From positions 1-37,373 of the IMG/VR virus record IMGVR_UViG_3300046673_000059: a stretch of 37,373 nt of DNA; one strand, written 5' to 3'. Positions 6,830-14,662 of this stretch are shown here, one piece after another. The DNA comes from a virus. The notes beneath the pieces were generated by a model. It was not told where the DNA came from. It did not search any database and saw nothing but the letters and a program-made list of their open reading frames with translations. The position numbers were made by a program, and so were the translations under genes. Each line of letters opens with the position of its first letter. Position 1 is the stretch's first letter.

Positions 6830-7102
6830 ATGAAATATGAAGTTTGCCAAAAAGTGATGGGATTGGCTGAAACTAGCTGCGAACAGAACGACGAGCGCAA
6901 TAACGCCGCAGCTTGGAATGATGTCAATGCTAGAGTCTTCGAGCAAAAGTCCGATGCTGAAGTCTTCGAGCAAAAGTCCGATGCTGAAGTCTTCGAGCAA
7001 AAGTCCGATGCTGAGCAGTATCGCCAGCCGCTCATCAACAGCTACCTTTCCCGGTACGAACAGCCCGAATTTCCACAAATAAATAAAAAAAGATTTGCAT
7101 AG
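6830..7102 (+). CDS. Hypothetical protein with three 9-residue repeats
   Basis: ATG 6830 follows GGAGA at 6821-6825. The 90-residue product contains three consecutive copies of EVFEQKSDA-type units (the first with R in place of E), giving an acidic helical repeat, followed by a Tyr- and Pro-containing tail. The family is unknown. Its stop overlaps the predicted promoter at 7095-7123. Confidence 0.6.
   Translation: MKYEVCQKVMGLAETSCEQNDERNNAAAWNDVNARVFEQKSDAEVFEQKSDAEVFEQKSDAEQYRQPLINSYLSRYEQPEFPQINKKRFA
6935..7015 (+). repeat. 27-bp direct repeat, three tandem copies
   Basis: Copies lie at 6935-6961, 6962-6988 and 6989-7015. The first two are identical and the third differs only at its last base. 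The unit is nine codons, so the frame is preserved. Near-identity at synonymous positions implies a recent expansion. Confidence 0.95.
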
Positions 7103-7123
7103 TGTACCTTATTGCTCTATATA
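7095..7123 (+). promoter_or_regulatory. Sigma70-like promoter
   Basis: TTGCAT (7095-7100) and TATATA (7118-7123) are separated by exactly 17 bp and followed by AT-rich sequence. It lies at the end of the 6830 gene in a 179-bp gap and could drive the lysis and packaging genes from 7282. No terminator is visible upstream. Confidence 0.5.
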
Positions 7124-7281
7124 TATAAGCTAGATTGAACACATATCGGACGCTGGATTTGAAAAATGCGACCGAGAGATAAGAAATGCTAAGGTTTCTG
7201 GCGGCAGCAAGGCGATAGCTGCTGAAAGTAAAATTAAATAACGCGCGACCCGCGGATTCATGGTCTCCTGGAGTCGTACCC

Positions 7282-7596
7282 TTGTCTAAACAAATAAGTG
7301 CCATCCTTAGAAATGAGAAGAACGAATTTCTTTATCGACTCGAGAGTGATGAGCTTGCAGATATGATATGGCGCGCGGAGCAGGGAGAAGTCGAGCAACT
7401 CAAAGTGATGCACAAGGGGCGCATGCGACTTATATTTAGGCAAAAGTCAAAGCCGGCTAAACCGTCAAAATCAAAGAATAGCGAATGTGCATTGAACGAG
7501 GATGATGCACGCGGATTTGTGGGCGAGCTTGGACCTATCGATCAGTATCAACGCGAGCGATGGGCTGGGCATGGATTGATTCCCCGCCTTGTATAG
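7282..7596 (+). CDS. Hypothetical protein
   Basis: The product has 104 residues from TTG 7282, with a GGAG-like site about 9 bp upstream. The N-terminal half looks like a small alpha/beta domain and the C-terminal half is charged. I recognise no family. It is the first gene after the predicted promoter at 7095-7123 and lies just upstream of the lysis region. Confidence 0.55.
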   Translation: MSKQISAILRNEKNEFLYRLESDELADMIWRAEQGEVEQLKVMHKGRMRLIFRQKSKPAKPSKSKNSECALNEDDARGFVGELGPIDQYQRERWAGHGLIPRLV

Positions 7597-7661
7597 TGGT
7601 TGGCGATGGTTAGACGAGTGGCAGCAAGGATTCAATAAAAACTTTGTCAGTGAGGGCAAGT

Positions 7662-7871
7662 GTGAACCAAACTTCACAAACGATTCTGACAATCTTTGTG
7701 CAGATACTGATCGGCGTGGCGATAGTCGCGACGGTGCGGCAAAAGCTAGATGACTTGGTTGGTTGGGTGAAAGGCCTGGCTCTGGATGTTAAGAAGCTGA
7801 CCGAGGATTCGAAGCAGCACGAAGGCAGAATTGCGCGCATTGAAGGCTATTTGAAGATAACACCGGGATAG
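7662..7871 (+). CDS. Small membrane protein, holin- or spanin-like
   Basis: This 69-residue product has one hydrophobic segment at about 8-26 and a charged coiled-coil-like C-terminus (about 28-64). That architecture is shared by XhlA-type lysis proteins and by inner-membrane spanins. GTG 7662 has GAGGG just upstream; TTG at 7644 would add six residues. The position before the other lysis-type genes supports a lysis role, but the sequence does not decide which. Confidence 0.5.
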   Translation: MNQTSQTILTIFVQILIGVAIVATVRQKLDDLVGWVKGLALDVKKLTEDSKQHEGRIARIEGYLKITPG

Positions 7872-7886
7872 CGCGCGAACAATATT

Positions 7887-8024
7887 TGCCGCCCAACGCC
7901 GACTGGCGGCAGAAGCGCGGCGGCTGCCATGAGCCGCTCCTTTCGGCGGCGGTATGGTCTCGCCGATCTATCGCCGCCGTCCGCGCCATCATGCTTTATA
8001 TTCTTCGGCGGCCATTTCGGCCGC
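7887..8024. repeat. Row of four GC-rich hairpins
   Basis: Stem 1 is TGCCGCC 7887-7893 with GGCGGCA 7905-7911. Stem 2 is a GCGGCT/AGCCGC pair at about 7919-7936. Stem 3 is CGGCGGCG 7944-7951 with CGCCGCCG 7972-7979. Stem 4 is GCGGCC 8008-8013 with GGCCGC 8019-8024. All lie in the 193-bp gap before the 8065 gene. They could be a structured leader controlling that gene or a REP-like element. None is followed by a T run. Confidence 0.6.
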
Positions 8025-8064
8025 TGAGTGCTATTCACTGACAACCGCTTTGAAGGGGATAAAC

Positions 8065-8898
8065 ATGAACCCTATTCAGGCATTCCGGCTCTTTGAACTG
8101 TTCAAAAAGTTTGAGGCTGTCGCGAAAGGAAAAGGTAACTATATGACCAAGTTCTTGATGTATGTGCATCTTCTGGGCACGCTTGCCGCGACGCTCGGAG
8201 TGCCGACTCTGGCTCAGAATTGGCTCAATCAACCTGGTCACGCCACGTACTTTGTGATCGGCGTTGGCCTTTCAGTTTTGCTTCACACGCTATTGCCGTC
8301 GATCTTCGCCGCGCCCAGCGATGCCGCGCAAAAGCAGGCGGGGATTGGCTCGGGTGCGGGGATGGTCCTGCTGATGCTTGGCTTGAGCATGGCGCTTGCG
8401 CAGCCAGTGAAAGCGCAGGCAACCACAACCACACCCGCGCCAGCCGCATCCAGCCCGGTATTCACCGGCAGTACGGATGCCATCGGGATGCGTTGGAAGG
8501 GAGCCTGGGGAACCGGAAACCTGACAACTGAATCGTTGGACTTTCTCGACTTTGGCAAAACCAAGTCGCAGCATGTCTTTGTCGAGGGTCATGAGTTGAT
8601 CTCTTCAGCGGCCGGCTTTAATGCTTACACTGGCGGCCTGGCGATCACTCCGGACCTGACAAAATTACTTGCGAAGACCAATGTTACTCCAGCCAATTTG
8701 AGTGTTACGTTCAGTGCCTCGGTCGGCTCAGGCGTGCCAAATGCCGGCAACTCGCATATAGCTTTCCTGCTGGGCGGCGGCGTCAAATACAAAGCCACCA
8801 GCGCGCTCAGTTGGAACCCGCTTCAGGTGCAATGGCTCAGATACGGCAGCAATAACGCTCCAGTGATCAGCGGCGGGCTTTCCTACATCTTTAAGTAA
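8065..8898 (+). CDS. Three-helix membrane protein with large exported beta-rich domain
   Basis: The product has 277 residues from ATG 8065, which follows AAGGGG; longer in-frame starts upstream fall in the hairpin region. Hydrophobic segments lie at about 30-50, 62-83 and 97-116. The third ends in a signal-peptidase-like AQPVKAQA. After a Thr/Pro/Ala linker (118-132) comes a roughly 145-residue domain rich in Gly, Thr, Ser and aromatic residues, ending SGGLSYIFK, much like an outer-membrane beta-barrel end. Its place between the small membrane protein and the M15 peptidase suggests an envelope role at lysis, perhaps holin-like or spanin-like, or delivery of a surface protein. No family is recognised. 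Confidence 0.6.
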   Translation: MNPIQAFRLFELFKKFEAVAKGKGNYMTKFLMYVHLLGTLAATLGVPTLAQNWLNQPGHATYFVIGVGLSVLLHTLLPSIFAAPSDAAQKQAGIGSGAGMVLLMLGLSMALAQPVKAQATTTTPAPAASSPVFTGSTDAIGMRWKGAWGTGNLTTESLDFLDFGKTKSQHVFVEGHELISSAAGFNAYTGGLAITPDLTKLLAKTNVTPANLSVTFSASVGSGVPNAGNSHIAFLLGGGVKYKATSALSWNPLQVQWLRYGSNNAPVISGGLSYIFK

Positions 8899-8977
8899 TC
8901 AACTCTGCGCGGGGCATGGTATCGTGGGAGATCCGCGGTCGGCTTTATCACCAGCTCATGAAACACTCCGCGCAGGT

Positions 8978-9005
8978 CTCCGGCGGTGTTACCGCACCGC
9001 CGGAG
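8978..9005. repeat. Perfect 11-bp stem hairpin
   Basis: CTCCGGCGGTG (8978-8988) and CACCGCCGGAG (8995-9005) flank a 6-nt loop, TTACCG. It lies between two lysis-region genes and lacks a T run, so it may be an mRNA-stabilising or attenuating element rather than a simple terminator. Confidence 0.75.
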
Positions 9006-9086
9006 TGCAATGTCCACCTGGGGAACCCCGGCGGCATTCTGCTGCTTCGCTGCCGGGTATTTTTACCATTTGATTTAGGAGGATGA

Positions 9087-9539
9087 ATGAGCCAACTGTC
9101 GCCGCATTTTACGCTTGAAGAGATGTTATTTAGCAGGGATGCAACCATCTTCAATATTGACAACTCTCCAACTCCGGAGATTGTTGCTAACTTGACTTTA
9201 ATCTGTGCAGGGATGGAAAAAGTTCGAGAATTGCTCGGAAATCTTCCGATACACATCGATTCCGGCTATCGCTGCGAGCAACTCAATGTAGTGGTTGGAG
9301 GAGTTCCTAATTCGGCGCACCTTTCTGGTTATGCGGCAGACTTTATATGTGCGGCCTTTGGCGCTCCTTTGGATATTGTGCAGGCGATAGCCGCCAGCGA
9401 TCTGAAGTACGACCAGCTCATCCAGGAGGGGGGGTGGGTTCATCTTTCCGTCTCTCCCACAATGCGCCAGGAGATTCTGACGGCGCACTTCATCGGCGGC
9501 GTGGCGCATCGCGCAGTGTATCATAAAGGCATTTTTTAG
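9087..9539 (+). CDS. M15 family peptidase (D-Ala-D-Ala carboxypeptidase-like endolysin)
   Basis: A 150-residue zinc peptidase of the M15A (peptidase M15_3) type. The opening LSPHFTLEEM, then SGYR (59-62) and the NSAH...AADF pair supply H78 and D85 as zinc ligands. WVHLS supplies H119. D109 and E114 stand in the usual YDQLIQE motif. The length is normal for phage members, which cut peptide bonds of peptidoglycan. The start has a very strong AGGAGG at 9078-9083. No signal peptide is present, so a holin would be needed for access to the wall. It lies just upstream of the packaging genes, as lysis genes do in P22. Confidence 0.9.
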   Translation: MSQLSPHFTLEEMLFSRDATIFNIDNSPTPEIVANLTLICAGMEKVRELLGNLPIHIDSGYRCEQLNVVVGGVPNSAHLSGYAADFICAAFGAPLDIVQAIAASDLKYDQLIQEGGWVHLSVSPTMRQEILTAHFIGGVAHRAVYHKGIF

Positions 9540-9551
9540 TCAGCTAATGCC

Positions 9552-9809
9552 ATGGATCATGATGATTCAGCGCGCGAAGTGGCGGCGATGCAGTTTGCCG
9601 GCGGCCGATTGATCGCTGAGATTGCGGCGGAGTGGGAACGGGATGTAGCTTGGGTGGAAGAAGCGATTCGTCATGCGCTGCTGGAAATGATACCTCGATG
9701 CGAAGGCGGCTTGAAGATAGCGCGCGAGGAAGCGAGGGCGAGGAGGCGCGCGGCGGAGGATGATGAAGCGAATGCTTTGCGCGAGGCACAGGGCGAGTTG
9801 AAATGGTGA
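9552..9809 (+). CDS. Small charged protein upstream of terminase
   Basis: The product has 85 residues and is strongly alpha-helical. About residues 16-45 could form an HTH-like unit (GRLIAEIAAEW followed by another helix), and the C-terminus is Arg/Glu-rich. It lies directly before the small terminase gene, where phages often keep a DNA-binding packaging helper. The start has no good ribosome binding site. The family is not recognised. Confidence 0.5.
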   Translation: MDHDDSAREVAAMQFAGGRLIAEIAAEWERDVAWVEEAIRHALLEMIPRCEGGLKIAREEARARRRAAEDDEANALREAQGELKW

Positions 9810-9812
9810 TTT

Positions 9813-10439
9813 ATGATGACGCCTAAACAAGCAATCTTTTACGGAGAGTACATCAAGGACGGCAACGGCACGAGAGCCGCGATTGCCGCCGGATACCCGG
9901 AGAAGAGCGCCCACGTGGCTGCCGCGCGGATGCTGAAGAATCCGCAGATTGCCGGAGCGATTGCGGAATGGCAGCGGCGTACCTGCACAAAGCTGGAATT
10001 GACGGCAGAGCTTGTTCAGGGAAAAATCGTTGCGGTTCTGCGCGCTGATCCGAAGAACCTGTATGACGGCCAGGGCAATCGGATTCCTGTTCATCTACTT
10101 GACGACGTGACGCGGGCGGCGATTGCGGCGATCGAGGATGAGACGCAAGAATGTCTTGGCGATGAAGATGAAGAAGGAATAAAACCTCGGCTTGTGATGC
10201 GCAAACAGAAGTTGAAGCTGTGCGATGGATTACGGGCGGCAGAGCTGGGTGGGAAGTTGCTGAAATTGTTTACGGAGCGGGCGGAGGTTGTACACCGCTA
10301 CGGGCAACTGGGAGATGAGGATCTTGCAAAGCGTATCGATGAACTCGCAGCCAGCCTTGGATTTGCACCAAAGAATGAGATCCCTGGAAGAAATTCAGGC
10401 GATCAAGCAAGAGCAGGCGCGCCGGCAGAGTCGGCGTAA
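9813..10439 (+). CDS. terS: Terminase small subunit (Terminase_2 type)
   Basis: The 208-residue product begins with PKQAIFYGEYIKDGNGTRAA followed by AGYPEKSAHVAAARMLKNP, the HTH-containing signature of Terminase_2 small subunits, which bind the packaging site and recruit the large subunit. The acidic, helical C-terminus would form the oligomerisation region. ATG 9813 and 9816 are both possible. The gene overlaps the large subunit start by about 65 bp. Confidence 0.85.
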   Translation: MMTPKQAIFYGEYIKDGNGTRAAIAAGYPEKSAHVAAARMLKNPQIAGAIAEWQRRTCTKLELTAELVQGKIVAVLRADPKNLYDGQGNRIPVHLLDDVTRAAIAAIEDETQECLGDEDEEGIKPRLVMRKQKLKLCDGLRAAELGGKLLKLFTERAEVVHRYGQLGDEDLAKRIDELAASLGFAPKNEIPGRNSGDQARAGAPAESA

Positions 10440-11790
10440 GTTGGCGACCTACTATCCTGACAGTGGACCTTTGCGCCGCGAGCTCTACGTTAAGCATCTG
10501 GAATTTTTCGAGGCTGGGATTCGCTTTCGCGAGCGGCTGATGCTGGCCGCCAATCGCGTGGGTAAGACTGAGGGCGTCGGCGGTTATGAAACGGCGTTGC
10601 ACCTCACGGGCAAGTATCCGGAATGGTGGAAGGGTAGGCGCTTTAATCATCCCGTGAAATGGTGGGCAGCCGCTGACACTAACCTGACGGCGCGCGATAT
10701 TTTGCAGGCGAAGCTGCTGGGCCCGCTGCTCAAGCCTGGTACGGGGTTGATACCGGGCGATGACATCGGGCGCATGACGCGGCGCAGCGGCGTGGCAGAT
10801 GCGATCGATACGGTCTATATTCGGCATGTTTCGGGCGGCAACTCTCAGTTGGTATTCAAGAGCTACGAGGGCGGCGTAGAGGCATTTCAGGGCACAGAGC
10901 AAGATGGGGTTTGGCTCGATGAAGAGCCGCCTCTTGCAATCTACATCGAGGCGCTGATGCGCACGATGAGTTGCAACGGCATGGCGCTGCTCACGTTTAC
11001 GCCTCTGCTGGGCATGTCTGATGTTGTGTTGCAGTTTCTACCGGGCGGGCAGCTTAAGGAACGGGCAGACGGCACCAAGTTTGTGGTAATGGCCACATGG
11101 GACGACGCTCCGCACTTGAGCGAGAAGGCTAAGAGCGATCTGCTGTACAGCATTCCGCCATATCAGAGGGATGCGAGATCAAAGGGCATACCGCAGCTCG
11201 GCGCGGGCGCAATTTACCCGGTGCCCGAGGGGGATATTGCGGTCGATCCCTTTCCTATACCCGCGCATTGGCCGCGTGGGTATGGGATGGACGTAGGCTG
11301 GAACTTCACGGCGGGTATCTGGGGAGCTTATGACCGCGAGACGGAAACACTTTACCTCTATCACGAATACAAGCGTGGAGAGGTTGAGCCGAGCGTCCAT
11401 GCTCATGCTTTCAAGGCTCCTGGGGCGTGGATTCCTGGCTTCATCGATCCGGCGAGCCGCGGACGCGCGCAGGGGGATGGGAAGCAGCTACTGCACGACT
11501 ATCAGCAATTGGGGTTGAGGCTAACCTTGGCAGATAACGGCGTCGAATCAGGGCTATATAGTTGCTGGAACAGGATGTCGAGCGGTAAGATACGAGTCTT
11601 TAGCACGCTGAGCAGATGGTTTGAGGAGTTCCGGTTGTATCGGCGAGACGAAAAGGGCCGGGTTATTAAAACGGCCGATCACTTGATGGATGGGATGCGG
11701 TATCTTGAGAGTCGCATCCATCAGATGATTGTTGAACCTATAAACAAGGCTGCGGCAGGGCCGCGGCCTTCTTATACGGCATGGAGTTGA
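10375..11790 (+). CDS. terL: Terminase large subunit
   Basis: A 471-residue packaging motor from ATG 10375; an ATG at 10339 or 10288 would extend it within the terS gene. The ATPase domain has the Walker A-type loop AANRVGKTE at about 58-66, Walker B GVWLDEE at 178-184 and a coupling motif LLTFTP at about 205-210. The nuclease domain begins with GMDVGWN (D306), followed by D358 in GFIDPA and acidic residues D435/D439 near the end, an RNase H-like triad. The length is close to that of P22 gp2. Confidence 0.9.
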   Translation: MRSLEEIQAIKQEQARRQSRRKLATYYPDSGPLRRELYVKHLEFFEAGIRFRERLMLAANRVGKTEGVGGYETALHLTGKYPEWWKGRRFNHPVKWWAAADTNLTARDILQAKLLGPLLKPGTGLIPGDDIGRMTRRSGVADAIDTVYIRHVSGGNSQLVFKSYEGGVEAFQGTEQDGVWLDEEPPLAIYIEALMRTMSCNGMALLTFTPLLGMSDVVLQFLPGGQLKERADGTKFVVMATWDDAPHLSEKAKSDLLYSIPPYQRDARSKGIPQLGAGAIYPVPEGDIAVDPFPIPAHWPRGYGMDVGWNFTAGIWGAYDRETETLYLYHEYKRGEVEPSVHAHAFKAPGAWIPGFIDPASRGRAQGDGKQLLHDYQQLGLRLTLADNGVESGLYSCWNRMSSGKIRVFSTLSRWFEEFRLYRRDEKGRVIKTADHLMDGMRYLESRIHQMIVEPINKAAAGPRPSYTAWS

Positions 11791-11794
11791 AACA

Positions 11795-12001
11795 ATGGCA
11801 GTTTTGACGGCGGAAGCGCGGATGCATTTATCGGCGAAGACGTTTGGCATGCCGGCGGAGCGGAAGTACCCGATGCCGGATGCGAGCCATGCGGCTAATG
11901 CCAAGGCGCGGGCAACGCAGCGGCTTGAGCGCGGCCATCTGAGCGAGGCGGCGGCGGCGCGGATTAGGGCGAAGGCAAATAGGATTCTGGGAGGGAAATA
12001 A
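11795..12001 (+). CDS. Small conserved phage protein
   Basis: A 68-residue basic protein with a LTAEARMHLSAKTFGMP opening, then a KYPMPDASHAANAKARA motif and a helical end. I recall many short phage proteins with this layout near structural genes; their function is unknown. The stop overlaps the next start as TAATG. Confidence 0.65.
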   Translation: MAVLTAEARMHLSAKTFGMPAERKYPMPDASHAANAKARATQRLERGHLSEAAAARIRAKANRILGGK

Positions 12002-12150
12002 TGCCCTGGACGCCGAAACAGGTGCGGCTGCTGCTGAGCAAGTATTCGCCGCTAAAGCCTGAACAGCAAGAGAAGATGAAGGCCGAGTTGCATGCCAAAC
12101 CGGCAATGGGTCACGCCCGCAAGGGTAGCGAGGAGCTGAAAAAGTCATGA
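12001..12150 (+). CDS. Small protein, MPWT family
   Basis: 49 residues beginning MPWTPKQVRLLLSKYSPL and then KMKAELHA, a pattern I recall in small phage proteins of unknown role near terminase or portal genes. Both ends overlap neighbours (TAATG and ATGA), so it is coupled. Its N-terminus resembles the protein at 12856. Confidence 0.65.
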   Translation: MPWTPKQVRLLLSKYSPLKPEQQEKMKAELHAKPAMGHARKGSEELKKS

Positions 12151-12551
12151 AGAAACTGCTATGTCTGTTGTTGTTGGCTTTTGCACCGTTGGCGCACGCA
12201 GTCACCTGTGATCAATGGGCGGTGGGTTCCGATACTGCCTCTGGATTGACGCAGATTGTGGCGCTGCAGACCGGTAAAAGCGTCTATGTATGCTCGTGGT
12301 CTGTCACCACGGCGGTTACAACGGCGAATAGCGCGCAACTGCAATATGGGACCGGCAGCGCGTGCGCTACCGGCACTGGAAGTCTGAGTTTGATTGCGCC
12401 ACTCCAGGCAATTACCACTCAGACGGCCTATTCGTATTCCTATTTCTTGCCGGCGAATGCCAACTGGCAAACGCCTCTCAATAATGCGCTGTGCTTGAAT
12501 CTAGGCGCGGCTACGAATGTCAACTACCAAATCAACTATGCAGTGCAGTGA
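12147..12551 (+). CDS. Exported cysteine-containing protein
   Basis: 134 residues. MKKLLCLLLLAFAPLAHA is a textbook Sec signal peptide with cleavage expected after residue 18. The mature part is beta-rich and carries four cysteines in VTCDQW, YVCSW, SACATG and ALCLNL, able to form two disulphides in the periplasm. No enzyme motif is seen. It lies between terminase and portal and is coupled to its neighbour by ATGA. Confidence 0.65.
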   Translation: MKKLLCLLLLAFAPLAHAVTCDQWAVGSDTASGLTQIVALQTGKSVYVCSWSVTTAVTTANSAQLQYGTGSACATGTGSLSLIAPLQAITTQTAYSYSYFLPANANWQTPLNNALCLNLGAATNVNYQINYAVQ

Positions 12552-12559
12552 GGAGCCTT

Positions 12560-12856
12560 ATGGCAAAGAAGGTCATTCGCAGGATCTCGATTGAGCCGGC
12601 GGAGAATGGCGGCCACGTGGTGGAGCACAACTATAAACCGCAGCCAGCTCACAGTTCGAAGAATGGCATGGGGATGGAATATCCCGAATCGGAGACCCAT
12701 GTCTTTGGTCCAGAACAAGGACATGCCATGCTGGCGCATGTTGCCAATCACCTGGAGATCCCCGAGGGCGAGGAAAAGCCGGAGCATGACAAGAAGAATC
12801 TTGAGAAGATTCGCTCTTCCGAGAACAAGTTCATCGACAAGGAAGAGGCAGAATAA
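12560..12856 (+). CDS. Small charged phage protein
   Basis: 98 residues from ATG 12560 with AGGAG at 12551-12555. The N-terminal part contains a beta strand-like VIRRISIEPAENGGHVVEH and a central His-containing segment. The C-terminal third is acidic and basic in alternation, probably helical. No function is known. The stop is in TAATG overlap with the next gene. Confidence 0.6.
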   Translation: MAKKVIRRISIEPAENGGHVVEHNYKPQPAHSSKNGMGMEYPESETHVFGPEQGHAMLAHVANHLEIPEGEEKPEHDKKNLEKIRSSENKFIDKEEAE

Positions 12857-13017
12857 TGGCCTGGACCGCGCCGAAGATTCAAGCGCTGCTGCTGCGGACG
12901 CCTGCGCCAGCCGCCGCCAAGCCGCTGCGCGTGCCTATGGCCAACCGGCCGGCGCGCAGCCCTTCGCCGCGGGGAGTGAGTGCGGAGACGACCAGCGGTT
13001 ACGGGAAGAAGGGGTAA
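12856..13017 (+). CDS. Small Ala/Pro/Arg-rich protein, MxWT paralogue
   Basis: 53 residues starting MAWTAPKIQALLL, parallel to MPWTPKQVRLLL at 12001. The rest is Ala-, Pro-, Arg- and Ser-rich and likely disordered. It couples by TAATG to the previous gene and is followed 3 bp later by the next start. Confidence 0.55.
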   Translation: MAWTAPKIQALLLRTPAPAAAKPLRVPMANRPARSPSPRGVSAETTSGYGKKG

Positions 13018-13020
13018 GAA

Positions 13021-13620
13021 ATGCCTTTGTCTGAGGATCTGGAAAAACTAAAGAACGATCCCAACCTGGTCGCTGGGATGATTGCGCGGATAGCGCCGCG
13101 GATCAGGGACCACGAACACCTGACGAACAAGTTGTCAACGGTGCCGTTGGAGTGGAAGCAGATTGTCTATGACATTCTGAAGCCGAATCTGCGCTTTCAG
13201 GCCTGGCCGCTGCATCGCTATATGTCGGCTGCCGCTGACCGCGCGGTGCGGGAGATGCTGCCGACGATTCAGCAATGGGACGGGCTTCATGCGGAGGCAA
13301 CCGCTCGCGTGCAATCGCAGCAGGCGGAGGGCACTATCGAATCTGAATGGAGCCTCAACCCGCAAAAGGAAGTCTATTTCTCGCGTGAGATTGCCGATGC
13401 CGAAAGCGCAATCGCTGATGGGCTGGCCACAACAGTTCTGCTACTGGTTTGCGGTAAATGCACAGAGCGCGCGGAATTTCGCGGCGTCGGCGATGAAACG
13501 CCGGTTGCTGTGATGATGAAGGCGCGGCGAGCTGGCTGGATCTACGACAACACAGGCGATACGCCACGCGAGATTTGTCCAACATGTCCAACCTCACTTC
13601 GAAAGGAAACGATCCAATGA
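13021..13620 (+). CDS. Hypothetical protein with zinc-ribbon-like C-terminus
   Basis: The 199-residue protein is helical from about 1 to 135, then has C144-x2-C147 and C186-x2-C189, a likely zinc ribbon, in the C-terminal 60 residues. No family is recognised. Its stop overlaps the next start as ATGA at 13617-13620. Confidence 0.6.
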   Translation: MPLSEDLEKLKNDPNLVAGMIARIAPRIRDHEHLTNKLSTVPLEWKQIVYDILKPNLRFQAWPLHRYMSAAADRAVREMLPTIQQWDGLHAEATARVQSQQAEGTIESEWSLNPQKEVYFSREIADAESAIADGLATTVLLLVCGKCTERAEFRGVGDETPVAVMMKARRAGWIYDNTGDTPREICPTCPTSLRKETIQ

Positions 13621-14621
13621 AAAACGCTCTCTTTGCTTTATTGCTGTGCATAGCTTCGCTGGGCGCCCAGGCGCAGGGCGGTGGTACAGGCCAGGGATGG
13701 CCAACGGTGCTTTACTACACCAATTCTGTAGGGGGCACGATCACCGCAACCAACGCGAATTGTCTTGCTGTGGCGCAGACGGCATGTGTGTATCTGCAGG
13801 TGCCGCAGGGCGCGGCTACGGCCAGTATGGTGATCACAGGTACCTGGTCAGGAACATTGCAGTTTGAAACGACGCCCACTACGGCGATGAACTATAACCA
13901 ACTCGATTCTCTGGGTATGTGGACGAGCGCGGCCTCGGCGACAAGTAATGGAACCACTACGATCACGGTCGGCAATCAGACATGGGTTCGTGTGCGGGCA
14001 TCGGCATGGAGTTCAGGCACGGCGAACATCGTCTTAATCGTATCGACGAATCCCGCATTGCCGCCGTCTACGAACGTAACGCTGAGCCTTGCTCAGACCT
14101 TCACCGCGGCCAATACTTTCAGCGGTGGTGTGATAAATACCACGACTCCGATCCGCGACACTACACAGCAGGTGCTGGCAGCCGCCATGACCGCAACAAG
14201 CGCCGCAACGGTGGCTATCGGCTCTACAGGCTCGGGCAATGCTGCTTTTACCTGGCCGGTGACTGCGGCAAACTGGTATGACTTGCATTGCAAGTTTCCA
14301 GTAACCTTTGTTGCATCCGCGACGGTCAACTTTCAACTCTATGCTATTTCTGGAAGCCCAACCATTTCCTTTGTAAATACCGAGAGTTCCGGAAACACGG
14401 CTGGGTCGGCGGCATTTCAGGATGTATACACTACCGGCAGCTCACTGGCTACCACCACTACCACTACGGGAGCTCCGGGGGCGGTCAGCGAGATGGTCAC
14501 GGTTGATTTTCAATTCCTAAGCAGCCATTCAGGCAACATAGGTATTGAATTCAGCGGCAACACTACAAACAACGTCACCCTCCTCGAAGGCGGAAAATGT
14601 GGCATCACACAGATTAACTAG
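13617..14621 (+). CDS. Exported beta-sandwich virion-type protein
   Basis: 334 residues. A signal peptide spans residues 1-19, ending GAQA. About 57-145 forms a domain with CVYLQVP, ITGTWSGT, NYNQL, WVRVRASAWSSGTA, which recurs near the N-terminus of the tailspike-type protein at 31756. A later part (about 165-334) is Thr/Ser-rich with two more cysteines. The composition resembles phage fibres and decoration proteins. The gene lies just upstream of the portal. Confidence 0.65.
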   Translation: MKNALFALLLCIASLGAQAQGGGTGQGWPTVLYYTNSVGGTITATNANCLAVAQTACVYLQVPQGAATASMVITGTWSGTLQFETTPTTAMNYNQLDSLGMWTSAASATSNGTTTITVGNQTWVRVRASAWSSGTANIVLIVSTNPALPPSTNVTLSLAQTFTAANTFSGGVINTTTPIRDTTQQVLAAAMTATSAATVAIGSTGSGNAAFTWPVTAANWYDLHCKFPVTFVASATVNFQLYAISGSPTISFVNTESSGNTAGSAAFQDVYTTGSSLATTTTTTGAPGAVSEMVTVDFQFLSSHSGNIGIEFSGNTTNNVTLLEGGKCGITQIN

Positions 14622-14637
14622 CAAAGCGCAAAACGCG

Positions 14638-14655
14638 GGGAATCGGGAATAGGAG
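14638..14655 (+). repeat. Degenerate heptamer units GGGGAAT, CGGGAAT
   Basis: Two and a half heptamer-like units related to AGGGAAC end in AGGAG, which is the likely ribosome binding site for the portal gene at 14663. Confidence 0.5.
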
Positions 14656-14662
14656 TAAGGCT

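Noticed and set aside
6935-7015. CRISPR-like repeat
   Set aside because: The three copies are directly contiguous with no spacers and lie in frame in a gene.
7103-7281. tRNA or small RNA gene in the gap
   Set aside because: No cloverleaf or T-loop pattern was found on either strand; only a promoter-like motif and short palindromic bits are present.
8917-9086. Possible 56-residue gene between the membrane protein and the M15 peptidase
   Set aside because: The frame covers a perfect hairpin, lacks a ribosome binding site and has an unnatural composition; I list the hairpin instead.
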